From an uncultured Ilumatobacter sp. (GTDB lineage Bacteria; Actinomycetota; Acidimicrobiia; Acidimicrobiales; Ilumatobacteraceae), in contig CAJQPY010000010.1 in the NCBI GenBank assembly GCA_905480335.1, forward strand, positions 62,001 through 126,000: DNA of 64,000 nt. The letters run 5' to 3'. The first letter of the stretch is position 1. Each line of letters opens with the position of its first letter. A program made the translations under genes and the position numbers. The notes beneath the pieces were generated by a model. It was not told the DNA's origin and ran no database searches. It saw nothing but the letters and a program-made list of their open reading frames with translations. This document shows positions 33,800 through 42,903 of this stretch, piece after piece.

Positions 33800-34938
33800 G
33801 TCCCTGGAGACGCAAGACGAACGATGCGAAATTGGACGCCGCCACCGATGCCGTACCTGAGTTCACCGATGTCAAGATCGTGAAACAGGAGTCGACTTCG
33901 AGCAAGGCTCCGATCGAAGGATCGGGCTCTGACGAAACGGATGACGATGTGCTTGCCGAACTGTCTGTCGCGTTCGGCGACGACGATGCCGAGCCCACGA
34001 AGGCGCGCGATGCGGGGTTGACGACGATCGCGATTGGCGGCGCGGATGATCTCCCGGATGCGGTGTATCTCGACGACGGACTCGTTGGAGCCGAGGGTTC
34101 AGAGCCGGTTTTCATAGATGACGACGGAACCAGCGATGCGCTGCTGACGAAAGATGCCGCTGGCCCGGGAATCGAGCTGCGTCTACGACAGCGCCGCATA
34201 GGCGTTCGGCGCGCCGAAGGTCGGCGCCGGCTTTTTCGGTGGGGGGTCGTCGCAGGCGTGTTCGTCGTTGTTGTCGCTGTGCTGGCCGTACTCGGTTCGT
34301 CGCTGTTCTCGGTCAACGACATCAGGGTGTCAGGTGTCCAACGAGCCGACGCAGATGCCGTGATGGCGCTGGTCGACGACTTGATCGGCGAACCTGTGCT
34401 GTTGGTTGACACCGAGGCTGCTGAAGAGCGACTCGAGCAAATTCCGTACATCGACAGCGCCCGGGTGCGGACTGACTTCCCTAATGGAATCACCGTCGAG
34501 GTCCGAGAACGTGAACCGGTGGCGACAGCGGTGGGGGCTGATGGCCGATTCCGTATCCTTGACCAAGAGGGTCGAGTTGTCGATGTCATCGATGGCCAGC
34601 CGATCGCGTTCGTTCTGGTCTCGGGACCAACGACACTCGACTTGGAGGCCGGAGAGTACGCCGACACTGGCTATGCGGCCGCAGCGTCGATGGTCACCAA
34701 GTTGACACCCGACGTTCGCTCGCAGATGATCTCGATGTCAGTTGTTCCCGATGGAGCCGATCTCCGATTTCTCCTGTCAAATGAACCCGGATCCGACATT
34801 GAGGTCCGTCTCGGCGCAGCGATCACAGACAACGATCAGATTGAACGTCTGGTGCGACTCCAGCGGGTTCTCGATGACGTTGCCGGGTCCGATACGACAA
34901 TCATCGACGTGTCGACGTCGGAGACGACTGAGCGATGA
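33796..34938 (+). CDS. ftsQ: Cell division protein FtsQ with long acidic N-tail
   Basis: 380 aa. About 145 cytoplasmic residues, very rich in Asp/Glu until a basic stretch near the membrane (RLRQRRIGVRRAEGRRRLFRW), then one helix (GVVAGVFVVVVAVLAVLGSSLF) and the POTRA domain (VNDIRVSGVQRADADAV) followed by the FtsQ beta domain (IDSARVRTDFPNGITVEVRERE). It recruits FtsL/FtsB to the divisome. ATGA overlap with murB. Last gene of the tightly overlapped block; a 151-bp gap follows. Confidence 0.93.
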   Translation: MSPWRRKTNDAKLDAATDAVPEFTDVKIVKQESTSSKAPIEGSGSDETDDDVLAELSVAFGDDDAEPTKARDAGLTTIAIGGADDLPDAVYLDDGLVGAEGSEPVFIDDDGTSDALLTKDAAGPGIELRLRQRRIGVRRAEGRRRLFRWGVVAGVFVVVVAVLAVLGSSLFSVNDIRVSGVQRADADAVMALVDDLIGEPVLLVDTEAAEERLEQIPYIDSARVRTDFPNGITVEVREREPVATAVGADGRFRILDQEGRVVDVIDGQPIAFVLVSGPTTLDLEAGEYADTGYAAAASMVTKLTPDVRSQMISMSVVPDGADLRFLLSNEPGSDIEVRLGAAITDNDQIERLVRLQRVLDDVAGSDTTIIDVSTSETTER

Positions 34939-35089
34939 AGTGCATTGAGACGCGGCTAGCGTCCCCGCGTTGTGACGACGAACCTGGCAGAATGTGTCAT
35001 GGTTCGTGTACCCGGACCGACACTACGATGCCCGCATCCCTGAACAAAAACGACGTCGCGGTCAACGCGAGCAGATGGAGGACCCACTG
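34939..35089 (+). promoter_or_regulatory. ftsQ-ftsZ intergenic region with candidate promoters
   Basis: First non-coding gap in the dcw cluster. Candidate -10 hexamers are CAGAAT (34988-34993) and TACGAT (35024-35029); no convincing -35. A clear GGAGG lies 8 bases before ftsZ ATG 35090. Separate ftsZ transcription is therefore likely, exact start unknown. Confidence 0.4.
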
Positions 35090-36178
35090 ATGGTCGGCAC
35101 ACCGCAGAATTATCTCGCCGTGATCAAGGTCATTGGCGTCGGTGGAGGTGGCGTTAACGCCGTCAACCGCATGATCGACGCTGGCCTGAAAGGTGTTGAG
35201 TTCATCGCTGTGAACACCGACGCGCAGGCGTTACTCATGAGCGACGCCGACGTGAAACTCGACATCGGGCGCGACCTCACCAGAGGCCTCGGTGCTGGTA
35301 GCGATCCGGAAGTCGGCCGTGAGGCAGCGGAGTCGCACCGTGATGAGATTGAAGAGATGGTGCGCGGTGCCGACATGGTCTTCATCACGGCGGGCGAAGG
35401 CGGCGGTACCGGAACCGGCGCCGCACCCGTGATCGCTGAGATCTCACGAGAAGCGGGCGCGCTCACGATCGGCGTCGTGACACGTCCGTTTTCCTTTGAG
35501 GGTCGACGCCGCTCTGTCCAGGCCGACAACGGCGTCCAGCGCCTGAAGGAAAAAGTCGACACGTTAATCGTCATCCCGAACGATCGTCTTCTCACCGTTG
35601 CTAACGACAAGACCAGCGTTCTCAACGCCTTTAAGATGGCAGACGAAGTCCTGCTGCAAGGCGTCTCGGGAATTACAGGCTTGATCACCACTCCGGGCCT
35701 GATCAACACCGACTTTGCCGACGTCAAGGCAGTCTTACGCGACGCGGGTACGGCGCTCATGGGGATTGGTCAGGCGAGCGGTGACGAGCGGGCGGTGTCG
35801 GCGGCCAAGGCCGCGATCTCAAGTCCGTTGCTCGAATCTGCAATTGACGGCGCCCGCGGGGTGCTACTCAACATCACTGGTCCGTCAAGCATGGGTCTGT
35901 TCGAGATGAATGCCGCCGCCGAGATCATCCACGGCGTCGCCCATCAGGACGCACTGATCATCTTCGGCACGGTCGTCGACGACGAGATGGGTGACGAGGT
36001 TCGCGTGACGGTCATTTCGGCTGGTTTCGATCGCACTGATTCCGTGACAGCGACGTTGCCGGATTCGCAGCCGCGTACATCTCCAAACCGGATCACCGAG
36101 TTGTTCGGTGACGTAGAGGACGCCGACCCGCTCGCAGACGACGACGATGACTTCGACGTCCCTTCGTTCTTGAAGTGA
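35090..36178 (+). CDS. ftsZ: Cell division GTPase FtsZ
   Basis: 362 aa from ATG 35090, chosen for its GGAGG and because the conserved sequence starts at [22 protein letters not shown]; the track ORF adds 32 unconserved residues. Tubulin signature [18 protein letters not shown]7 loop with [14 protein letters not shown] (catalytic Asp), and an acidic linker ending DVPSFLK, the peptide bound by SepF and other partners. FtsA is not encoded nearby, as usual in Actinobacteria, where SepF tethers the ring. Confidence 0.98.
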   Translation: MVGTPQNYLAVIKVIGVGGGGVNAVNRMIDAGLKGVEFIAVNTDAQALLMSDADVKLDIGRDLTRGLGAGSDPEVGREAAESHRDEIEEMVRGADMVFITAGEGGGTGTGAAPVIAEISREAGALTIGVVTRPFSFEGRRRSVQADNGVQRLKEKVDTLIVIPNDRLLTVANDKTSVLNAFKMADEVLLQGVSGITGLITTPGLINTDFADVKAVLRDAGTALMGIGQASGDERAVSAAKAAISSPLLESAIDGARGVLLNITGPSSMGLFEMNAAAEIIHGVAHQDALIIFGTVVDDEMGDEVRVTVISAGFDRTDSVTATLPDSQPRTSPNRITELFGDVEDADPLADDDDDFDVPSFLK

Positions 36179-36187
36179 GGTCGGCGG

Positions 36188-36895
36188 GTGCCCTCCCCGC
36201 TGTTTGAGTGCACGCTTGGTGGCCGTGACGTTCGAATCATTGCGACCGACCGCAGCGACGGTGACATTCATCCGGAGCGCGTGCCGAGTGGCGAACTGGC
36301 GACCCGCCAACGGTCGGCGACTGGTCGCAAGTGGACGATGGTTGACGAGGTGCACGGCACTGATGTGGTCGACGTGACCGCCGCCGATCCCTGGATGCCG
36401 GTGGTGGGTGTCGGTGATGTCATCGTGACCAGGGACGCCGATCTTCACATTGCCGTATGGAGCGCAGACTGTGCCCCGCTCTTTCTCCTCGCAGATGACG
36501 GTACGACAGTTGGAGCACACGCCGGCTGGAAGGGAATTGCAGCAGGTGTCATCGATGTTGCGGTCGAGACGGTCCGTCGAGACGGGGGACAGGTAAGAGC
36601 GGCGGTGCTTGGTCAGGCGATCGGGCCATGCTGCTACGAATTCGGTCACGACGACCTTGCTGTCGTGGCGCAGCGTGTGCACGCTCGGCCAGCCGAAGTC
36701 ACCGGACGAACCCCCGGTGGGAATACCTCGCTCGACGTGATCGCTGCGGTTCGGTCTGGGCTCGATCACCATGGTGTCGCGCTCGACGTCGCCGGGCCCT
36801 GCACGGGGTGTGATGATCGATGGTTCTCGCACCGCATTCGTGGCGACCGCGGCCGCCACGCGACTGTCGCTTCGATCGGGCCGGAGTCGCAGTGA
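36188..36895 (+). CDS. pgeF: PgeF/YfiH-type (multicopper polyphenol oxidase-like) protein
   Basis: 235 aa, CNF1/YfiH/YlmD fold. EVHGTDVV, the VWSADCAPLFLLAD strand (catalytic Cys), VGAHAGWKGIAAGVI (His) and GQAIGPCCYEFG are the family's conserved sites. Members were called laccases; experimental work points to purine nucleoside processing and to correcting misincorporated amino acids in peptidoglycan precursors (E. coli PgeF). The position straight after ftsZ, as in many actinobacteria, fits a wall role. Starts at GTG 36188, 9 bases after ftsZ; overlaps yggS by 4 bases. Confidence 0.9.
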   Translation: MPSPLFECTLGGRDVRIIATDRSDGDIHPERVPSGELATRQRSATGRKWTMVDEVHGTDVVDVTAADPWMPVVGVGDVIVTRDADLHIAVWSADCAPLFLLADDGTTVGAHAGWKGIAAGVIDVAVETVRRDGGQVRAAVLGQAIGPCCYEFGHDDLAVVAQRVHARPAEVTGRTPGGNTSLDVIAAVRSGLDHHGVALDVAGPCTGCDDRWFSHRIRGDRGRHATVASIGPESQ

Positions 36896-37596
36896 ACCAT
36901 CACTCGGCCGATGAGGTCGCGCACCAGTTCGAGTCGATCCGTCGCCGTATCGATGCGGTCGAGCGGCCGTGGACCGATGCTGTCGAGATTACCGCTGTCA
37001 CCAAGGCGTTTGCCCCAACCGTAGTTGACACGGCAGTCGAGGCTGGATGCACCGTAATCGGGGAGAATTATGCCCAGGACCTGTTATCGAAACGGGCCGC
37101 AATCGAGTGCCTCGTTCCGCACCGGCGACCGCGCGTCGATTTCATCGGTCATCTTCAGTCCAACAAGGTTCGTCAACTCGTTGGCCTCGTCGATCGCTGG
37201 TGCACGATCGATCGAAGTTCCATCGCCAAGGAGATCGCCAACCGCGCTCCAGGAGCAGAGGTTTTACTTCAGGTCAACGCCACCGGCGAGGAGAACAAGG
37301 GGGGATGTCGGCCTGACGATGTCGCTGCTTTGCAGCGGCAATGCGTTGAACTCGGACTGGTAGTCGCCGGGTTGCTCGCCATCGGTCCAACTGGGCTGCC
37401 GGCGGAGGACGCAGCACCAGGTTTTCGCCTTGTACGTTCGCTGGTCGATGATCTAGGGCTCGCTGTGTGTTCGATGGGAATGACCGGCGATCTTGATGTC
37501 GCTGTCGCCTGCGGATCGACGAATGTGCGGATCGGATCATTGTTGTTCGGGGCCCGACCGGCCCCAGTCCACCAAGAAGGGGACGGGCGCGGCTAA
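36892..37596 (+). CDS. YggS-family PLP homeostasis protein
   Basis: 234 aa from GTG 36892 (GTGA overlap with pgeF). Single TIM barrel with PLP-binding lysine in ITAVTKAF, then GENYAQDLLSK, VDFIGHLQSNKVRQL and SMGMTGDLDVAVACGSTNVRIG. Members (YggS, YlmE, PLPBP) bind PLP and buffer its level, and have no clear enzymatic activity. Normally sits between ftsZ/pgeF and sepF, as here. Its TAA stop forms part of the presumed -10 of sepF. Confidence 0.92.
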   Translation: MNHHSADEVAHQFESIRRRIDAVERPWTDAVEITAVTKAFAPTVVDTAVEAGCTVIGENYAQDLLSKRAAIECLVPHRRPRVDFIGHLQSNKVRQLVGLVDRWCTIDRSSIAKEIANRAPGAEVLLQVNATGEENKGGCRPDDVAALQRQCVELGLVVAGLLAIGPTGLPAEDAAPGFRLVRSLVDDLGLAVCSMGMTGDLDVAVACGSTNVRIGSLLFGARPAPVHQEGDGRG

Positions 37597-37599
37597 CCT
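37594..37599 (+). promoter_or_regulatory. -10 hexamer TAACCT for sepF, overlapping yggS stop
   Basis: TAACCT begins with the TAA stop codon of yggS. Start point expected near 37606, leaving a short leader with AGGAGG before ATG 37620. Confidence 0.4.
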
Positions 37600-37619
37600 C
37601 CGGCGCTCAGGAGGAAGAC

Positions 37620-38240
37620 ATGTCACTCTGGAAGAAGACCATGGACTACCTGGGTCTTGGTCCCGACGATGCTTACGACGACTACGACGACGAATACGGG
37701 CAGGAACCCCCTGCCCGGCAGCAGCGTGCGCCTCGTGAGTCCGAGCCCCAACAGGGACGGAATGGTCGTGGAGGCTGGGAACCCGAGCCCGAGCCCACCG
37801 TGCGCACCGTCGCAGCGCGGCCTAGCTTTCCGTCGCGCGACTTCGATGCGTCAGCTGCGTCGCGGCGCCCAGCGCAGGGCACACCTCCATCTGCTGGGAG
37901 GTCGAATGACTCAGGCGTCCACGTCCGCCCGCCCACTGATGAACAGCCGCAGAATCAACCACAACTCCGGAGTATTCCAGGAGGGGCCATGGAGCCACAC
38001 ACCGTCCGACCACGTCGATTTGACCAGGCACAAGAGGTCGCCGACGCATTCAAGAACGGCACACCCGTCATCATGAATCTCGAGGGAACCGAGCGAGATG
38101 TTGCTCGTCGACTTATCGACTTCGGCAGTGGCATCTGTTACGCCCTCGATGGAACAATGGAGAAGGTGGCGACTGGCGTGTACCTCTTGAAGCCGCCGGC
38201 GCAGCGGCCTCAACGCGGTTACGACGAATACGACGACTGA
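37620..38240 (+). CDS. sepF: Cell division protein SepF
   Basis: 206 aa. The amphipathic membrane-binding start MSLWKKTMDYLGLG is followed by a disordered linker rich in Asp, Tyr, Pro and Gln (about 18-118) and the C-terminal SepF domain (FDQAQEVADAFKNGTPVIMNLEGTERDVARRLIDFGSG, GVYLLKP). It polymerises on the membrane and anchors FtsZ through its C-terminal peptide, replacing FtsA. A strong AGGAGG lies before the ATG. Longer linker than in Bacillus. Confidence 0.94.
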   Translation: MSLWKKTMDYLGLGPDDAYDDYDDEYGQEPPARQQRAPRESEPQQGRNGRGGWEPEPEPTVRTVAARPSFPSRDFDASAASRRPAQGTPPSAGRSNDSGVHVRPPTDEQPQNQPQLRSIPGGAMEPHTVRPRRFDQAQEVADAFKNGTPVIMNLEGTERDVARRLIDFGSGICYALDGTMEKVATGVYLLKPPAQRPQRGYDEYDD

Positions 38241-38277
38241 ACGCACGCTTGTTGCAGCCACCACAAGGGAGCATCAC

Positions 38278-39141
38278 ATGGACATCAGCCCACAGCGAGT
38301 ACGCACGGTGGAGTTTCGGACTGTCAAACGCGGTCTAGATCCCGATGAGGTGCGCGAGTTCCTAGCTGAGGTTGCCTCCGAATTGGAGTCGGCTCAGAAC
38401 CAGTCGACAGCGATGGAGGCCCGCGCTCGCGCTGCAGTGGCGCGTCTTCAGGAGGTCTCTGAGAGCGGATCAAGCACGCCAACTGCGGCAAGTGAACCGG
38501 CGGGTGTTGCGGTGACCGCAACTCCGGCGGCGTCGGTTGACGAGTCTGAAACCATCAGCCGAACATTGTTGCTTGCTCAGCGGACCGCCGACACGGCCCT
38601 CGCTGAGGCCAAAGCAGAAGCCGAGAGGATCGAGCGCGACGCCAGCAGCGAAGCAGCGGAGACGATCGATTCGGCCAGGGAGACGTCGTCACGGCTGCTC
38701 GACGAGGCACGCGACGAGGCACGCCGGGCGGGAGAAGCCGAGCGGCTCACCGTCAAGACCGAGGTCGACTCTCTGCGGGCCAGGCGTGACTTCCTTGAGT
38801 CTGACGTGGAGCATCTCGAACGCCATCTGACCGACGAGCGCTCGCGTCTGCGCGAGGCGGCCACAACGCTACTCGACCTCACCGAGCGCGTTCCCGGTGG
38901 GCTCGGCGAAGTTCGCCCTCCGTTGCTGTCCGCCTCCGACGACGAGACACCTGTCGGAACCAACATGGGGACGATGACCGACAGCGACATCGATCCCGAC
39001 GCCCACGCCATCAGCTTCACATTCGAGGGGTCGGGCACTCAAGACGACGCGGTTAGTGGAGCCCTTGACTTCGATGACAGCGCAACCCCTGGCGTGACGG
39101 GTACCGAAGACGAGCTCGGCGACGATACGAAACGTACGTGA
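38278..39141 (+). CDS. divIVA: DivIVA/Wag31-like polar coiled-coil protein
   Basis: 287 aa. The N-terminal DivIVA domain (MDISPQRVRTVEFRTVKRGLDPDEVREFLAEVASELE) is typical, including the Arg/Phe pair that inserts into curved membrane. A variable Ala/Ser/Thr linker (about 60-90) is followed by a long coiled coil (about 90-205, Ala/Glu/Arg heptads) and an acidic tail. It marks poles and septum and recruits wall-synthesis enzymes. AAGGGAG precedes the ATG. The yggT-type gene often found between sepF and divIVA is missing; the gap is 37 bases. Confidence 0.92.
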   Translation: MDISPQRVRTVEFRTVKRGLDPDEVREFLAEVASELESAQNQSTAMEARARAAVARLQEVSESGSSTPTAASEPAGVAVTATPAASVDESETISRTLLLAQRTADTALAEAKAEAERIERDASSEAAETIDSARETSSRLLDEARDEARRAGEAERLTVKTEVDSLRARRDFLESDVEHLERHLTDERSRLREAATTLLDLTERVPGGLGEVRPPLLSASDDETPVGTNMGTMTDSDIDPDAHAISFTFEGSGTQDDAVSGALDFDDSATPGVTGTEDELGDDTKRT

Positions 39142-39161
39142 ACCTCGGCGGGCGGCGTCGA

Positions 39162-39167
39162 TAGCCT
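39162..39167 (+). promoter_or_regulatory. -10 hexamer TAGCCT for ileS
   Basis: TAGCCT, 7 bases, GTG 39175. The same hexamer and spacing recur before the genes at 60169 and 60647. Confidence 0.5.
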
Positions 39168-39174
39168 CGCATGC

Positions 39175-42100
39175 GTGCCTTATCCCGACGTCGATCCGCA
39201 GCCCGACTTTCCCTCGATCGAGAGGTCGATTCTCGAGCGTTGGGAACGTGAGGGTACGTTCCAGGAATCGGTTGATCAGCGTGACACCGGGCCAAGTGGT
39301 GACAACGAGTTCGTGTTCTACGACGGCCCACCGTTCGCCAACGGTCTGCCCCACTACGGTCACCTTCTCACCGGCTACGTAAAGGACGCGATACCGCGAT
39401 ACCAGACGATGCGTGGTCGGAGGGTCGAGCGCAGGTTTGGCTGGGACTGTCACGGCTTGCCAGCCGAGGTCAAGGCCGAGCAAGAACTTGGCATCTCAGG
39501 TCACCCGGAGATCAATGCGTTTGGCATCGACAAGTTCAACAACGCGTGCCGCACCAGCGTGCTGCAGTTCACCGATCAATGGCGTTCGTATGTGGGCCGG
39601 CAGGCGCGTTGGGTCGATTTCGAGAATGACTACAAGACGCTTGACCTGTCGTATATGGAGAGCGTGATGTGGGCGTTTAAGACGCTCCACGACAAGGGGC
39701 TCATTTACGAGGGTTTCCGGGTTCTTGCGTACTGCTGGCGATGCGAAACACCGCTGTCGAACACCGAGACAAGGATGGACGACACGTATCGGGATCGCCA
39801 GGACCCAGCGCTCACGGTCGGGTTCACGCTCGATTCGGGAGAGCAGATCCTGGCATGGACGACAACTCCGTGGACGCTCCCATCAAACCTTGCGCTCGCG
39901 GTTGGTCCCGATCTGGACTATGCCGTCGTTGAACTCAGTGGCCGCCGATACATCATCGCCGACGCGCTCCGTTCGTACTACGAGGCGGAACTCGGCGATG
40001 GTGAGGTCGTTGAAATGCTCACGGGCTCTGATCTTGTCGGCCGGACCTACAGACCTTTGTTCGACTACTTCGCCGATACCGAGGTGCACGGGACCGAGCA
40101 TGCCTTCCAGGTGATAGCTGCGGACTTCGTCACCGTCGAAGACGGCACCGGTGTTGTTCACCTCGCACCTGGCTTTGGCGAGGATGACCAAGTCGCCTGC
40201 AACGCAGCGGGAATCCCCACGCTCTGTCCGATGGACGAGCACGGGTGCTACACGGGGGAGGTTCGTGACTGGGCCGGAGCGCATGTCTTCGACGCGAATC
40301 CCGACGTGATCCGTTCTCTGAAGGACCGCGGCACGCTCGCCGAGGGTGGCGTTGTCGTCCGTCACGCCACCTACGACCACTCGTACCCCCACTGCTGGCG
40401 CTGCACCCAGCCGCTCGTTTACCGCGCAATCTCGTCGTGGTTCGTCGAGGTCACGAAGTTTCGTGACCGAATGGTTGAACTCAACGAACAGATCACGTGG
40501 CAGCCAGCGCACGTCAAGGAGGGAAGTTTTGGCAAGTGGATCGAAAACGCCCGTGATTGGGCGATCAGCCGGAACCGTTTCTGGGGTTCGCCCATCCCGG
40601 TCTGGCGCTCCGACAACCCCGAATACCCGCGCGTCGACGTCTATGGCTCGATCGAACAACTCGAAGCAGACTTTGGGGCGTCCCTCGATGGGGGCAAGGT
40701 GACCGACCTCCATCGCCCGATGGTTGATGACCTCGTGCGCCCGAATCCCGATGACCCAACTGGTGAGTCGATGATGCGTCGGGTGCCGGAAGTGCTCGAT
40801 TGCTGGTTTGAGTCGGGTTCGATGCCCTTCGCCCAAGTGCATTATCCGTTCGAGAACACCGAGTGGTTCGAGGATCACTACCCGGGTGATTTTATCGTTG
40901 AGTACATCGGTCAGACCCGCGGCTGGTTTTACACGCTGCATGTACTGGCAACGGCGCTCTTCGATCGTCCAGCGTTTTCATCATGCGTGTCTCACGGGAT
41001 CGTCCTCGGTGACGACGGCCAAAAGATGTCGAAGTCGTTGAACAATTACCCGGACCCCTTGCTGATGTTCGACAGTCACGGTGCGGACGCGATGCGATGG
41101 CATCTGCTGTCATCCACGATTCTGCGCGGTGGCGACGGAATGGTGACCGAAGTCGGGATGCGCGAGACGGTGCGGCAGATCCTGCTTCCTCTCTGGAACT
41201 CGTGGTACTTCCTTACGCTGTACGCAAACGCTGGCGAATGTCAGGGCAACGTGCGAACCGACTCGACGAACGTGCTTGACCGATATGTGCTGGCGAAGAC
41301 GCGCGATCTGGTCGCTGACATGACCGATTCGATGGACAAATACGACTTGTTTGGCGCGTGCCAGCATGTCCGGGTCTACCTCGATGTGCTGACCAACTGG
41401 TATGTCCGACGGAGCCGATCCCGCTTCTGGGACGGGGATCAGATCGCTATCGACACATTGCACACCGTGCTATCCGTCTTTACGCGGGTTACCGCACCGC
41501 TGCTTCCGTTTATTTCCGAGGCGATCTACGACGGTCTTCACGGCGATGAGCCCAGTGTCCACCTCGGCAACTGGCCGGCTGTTGATGAACTCCCCGCCGA
41601 TGACGACCTTGTGGCCTCAATGGATCTAGCGCGTGACGTTTGCTCGTCGACGCTGTCGGTCCGCAAGGCGCACCAACGCCGAGTGCGTTTGCCGTTGCAG
41701 TCGCTGACTATCGCCGCGCCCGACGCAGGGCGCCTTGTTGACTTAGTCGACTTGATAGCGAACGAGGTCAACGTGCGTGCTGTCGACCTGACGACCGACG
41801 TCGGATCGGTCGCCAGCGAGGAGCTGAAACTTGTTCCAGCGAGGCTTGGCCCTCGTCTCGGCAAGGACGTGCAAAGCGTAATTAAAGCGCATAAGGCGGG
41901 TGACTGGAGCGTCGATGGTGACCTTGTGACTGTCGGGGGCTTCGTTCTTGAGGCTGGGGAGTATTCGATCGAGCAAGTGGCTTCTGATGACCAGGCCAGT
42001 ACCGGTCTTGCCCAGCATGTGGGTGTCGTGGCACTCGATACAACGGTCACCGAAGAACTTGAGATCGAAGGCCGTGCCCGGGATCTGATTCGCTCGATTC

Positions 42101-42297
42101 AGCAGGCTAGACGGGATGCCGACCTAGACGTGTCGGATCGGATCGAACTTGACGTCAACGCAGGCCCGGCGGTCGCCAAGGCGCTTCGAGCCCATCAAGA
42201 GTTAGTGATGGCCGAAACATTGGCGACAGCAGTGCGGATCGATGAGACAGGTGACGATGGCGTCGATGCGATGATCACTGTGGTCAGTACCCGCTGA
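39175..42297 (+). CDS. ileS: Isoleucyl-tRNA synthetase, long (type 2) form
   Basis: 1040 aa, class I synthetase. HIGH-equivalent PHYGHLLTG near 61-69, GWDCHGLPAEVKAEQELGI, CP1 editing domain, and KMSKS in GQKMSKSLNNYPDP. Length and these sequences match the eukaryote-like type 2 IleS found in mycobacteria, which is associated with natural mupirocin resistance. Charges tRNA-Ile and edits valine. It sits between divIVA and the dksA-like gene, a frequent neighbourhood; likely a leaderless transcript. Confidence 0.96.
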   Translation: MPYPDVDPQPDFPSIERSILERWEREGTFQESVDQRDTGPSGDNEFVFYDGPPFANGLPHYGHLLTGYVKDAIPRYQTMRGRRVERRFGWDCHGLPAEVKAEQELGISGHPEINAFGIDKFNNACRTSVLQFTDQWRSYVGRQARWVDFENDYKTLDLSYMESVMWAFKTLHDKGLIYEGFRVLAYCWRCETPLSNTETRMDDTYRDRQDPALTVGFTLDSGEQILAWTTTPWTLPSNLALAVGPDLDYAVVELSGRRYIIADALRSYYEAELGDGEVVEMLTGSDLVGRTYRPLFDYFADTEVHGTEHAFQVIAADFVTVEDGTGVVHLAPGFGEDDQVACNAAGIPTLCPMDEHGCYTGEVRDWAGAHVFDANPDVIRSLKDRGTLAEGGVVVRHATYDHSYPHCWRCTQPLVYRAISSWFVEVTKFRDRMVELNEQITWQPAHVKEGSFGKWIENARDWAISRNRFWGSPIPVWRSDNPEYPRVDVYGSIEQLEADFGASLDGGKVTDLHRPMVDDLVRPNPDDPTGESMMRRVPEVLDCWFESGSMPFAQVHYPFENTEWFEDHYPGDFIVEYIGQTRGWFYTLHVLATALFDRPAFSSCVSHGIVLGDDGQKMSKSLNNYPDPLLMFDSHGADAMRWHLLSSTILRGGDGMVTEVGMRETVRQILLPLWNSWYFLTLYANAGECQGNVRTDSTNVLDRYVLAKTRDLVADMTDSMDKYDLFGACQHVRVYLDVLTNWYVRRSRSRFWDGDQIAIDTLHTVLSVFTRVTAPLLPFISEAIYDGLHGDEPSVHLGNWPAVDELPADDDLVASMDLARDVCSSTLSVRKAHQRRVRLPLQSLTIAAPDAGRLVDLVDLIANEVNVRAVDLTTDVGSVASEELKLVPARLGPRLGKDVQSVIKAHKAGDWSVDGDLVTVGGFVLEAGEYSIEQVASDDQASTGLAQHVGVVALDTTVTEELEIEGRARDLIRSIQQARRDADLDVSDRIELDVNAGPAVAKALRAHQELVMAETLATAVRIDETGDDGVDAMITVVSTR

Positions 42298-42302
42298 GCA
42301 GG

Positions 42303-42308
42303 TAGAGT
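42303..42308 (+). promoter_or_regulatory. Candidate -10 TAGAGT for dksA-like/lspA/rluD operon
   Basis: TAGAGT just after the ileS stop; expected start near 42315 and a leader of about 30 bases with GGGG before ATG 42346. No clear -35. Confidence 0.3.
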
Positions 42309-42345
42309 CCGGCGCTCACACCGCCGAAACCAGATGGGGATCTCT

Positions 42346-42903
42346 ATGGCCGCTGCGAAAAAAAATGCCTCCAAGAACAAGGCTCCGGTGAAGAAAGCTC
42401 CGGTGAAGAAAGCCCCGGCCAAGAAAGCTACTTCGATCACCTCGCCGCTGCTTTCCAACGAGATCCCAACGGTGCATGAAGTTCCCGCGCCACGCGGGAC
42501 GTCTAAGGACGGCATTTCCTACACCAAGGACTTCGATGTCAAGTTCCTGAAATTGCAGCGGGACGAACTCGAAGCGCGGCGAACTGCCGAATTGAAGCGG
42601 GCTACGCGCCTTGAGGATGAGGCTGAGAGTCTCATTGAGGACGGCGAAATGGGCGACGTTCAGTTCGATGATGAGGGCGGCGAGGGCGACACAATGGTCG
42701 TTCAGCGCGATTTGGATCGGCTGTTATCAAGCCAAGCCCATCAGACGGTCGAAGAAATTGACGAGGCGCTAGAACGAATCAAACGCGGTTCGTACGGTTA
42801 TTCGGAGGTGTCCGGTCTTCCAATTCCGCGGGAGCGACTTGAGGCACTCCCGGAGACCACGGTCCTAGCTGCTGAGAAAGTCAGTGGCGCTGGACGACGA
42901 TAA
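42346..42903 (+). CDS. Cysteine-free DksA/TraR-like protein with lysine-rich tail
   Basis: 185 aa from ATG 42346 (the track adds four residues). The N-terminus is a histone-H1-like run of Lys, Ala and Pro ([16 protein letters not shown]); a helical coiled-coil region follows (about 65-140), then [28 protein letters not shown], which aligns with the DksA zinc-finger consensus YGxCxxCGxPIxxxRLxAxP. All four Cys are replaced and the protein has no Cys at all, so it cannot bind zinc in the usual way. It probably binds RNA polymerase's secondary channel or DNA; inference. Its end overlaps the lspA start by 20 bases. Confidence 0.8.
   Translation: MAAAKKNASKNKAPVKKAPVKKAPAKKATSITSPLLSNEIPTVHEVPAPRGTSKDGISYTKDFDVKFLKLQRDELEARRTAELKRATRLEDEAESLIEDGEMGDVQFDDEGGEGDTMVVQRDLDRLLSSQAHQTVEEIDEALERIKRGSYGYSEVSGLPIPRERLEALPETTVLAAEKVSGAGRR
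42379..42423 (+). repeat. 15-bp tandem repeat, three copies
   Basis: AAGGCTCCGGTGAAG, AAAGCTCCGGTGAAG and AAAGCCCCGGCCAAG in direct succession, each encoding Lys-Ala-Pro-(Val/Ala)-Lys in the basic tail of the DksA-like protein. Copy number may vary between strains. Confidence 0.85.

Noticed and set aside
33660-34667. 335-aa Ser/Thr-rich minus-strand ORF opposite ftsQ
   Set aside because: Low-complexity mirror of the acidic FtsQ tail.
39883-40941. 352-aa minus-strand ORF opposite ileS
   Set aside because: Shadow of ileS in a GC-rich frame; no recognisable domain.
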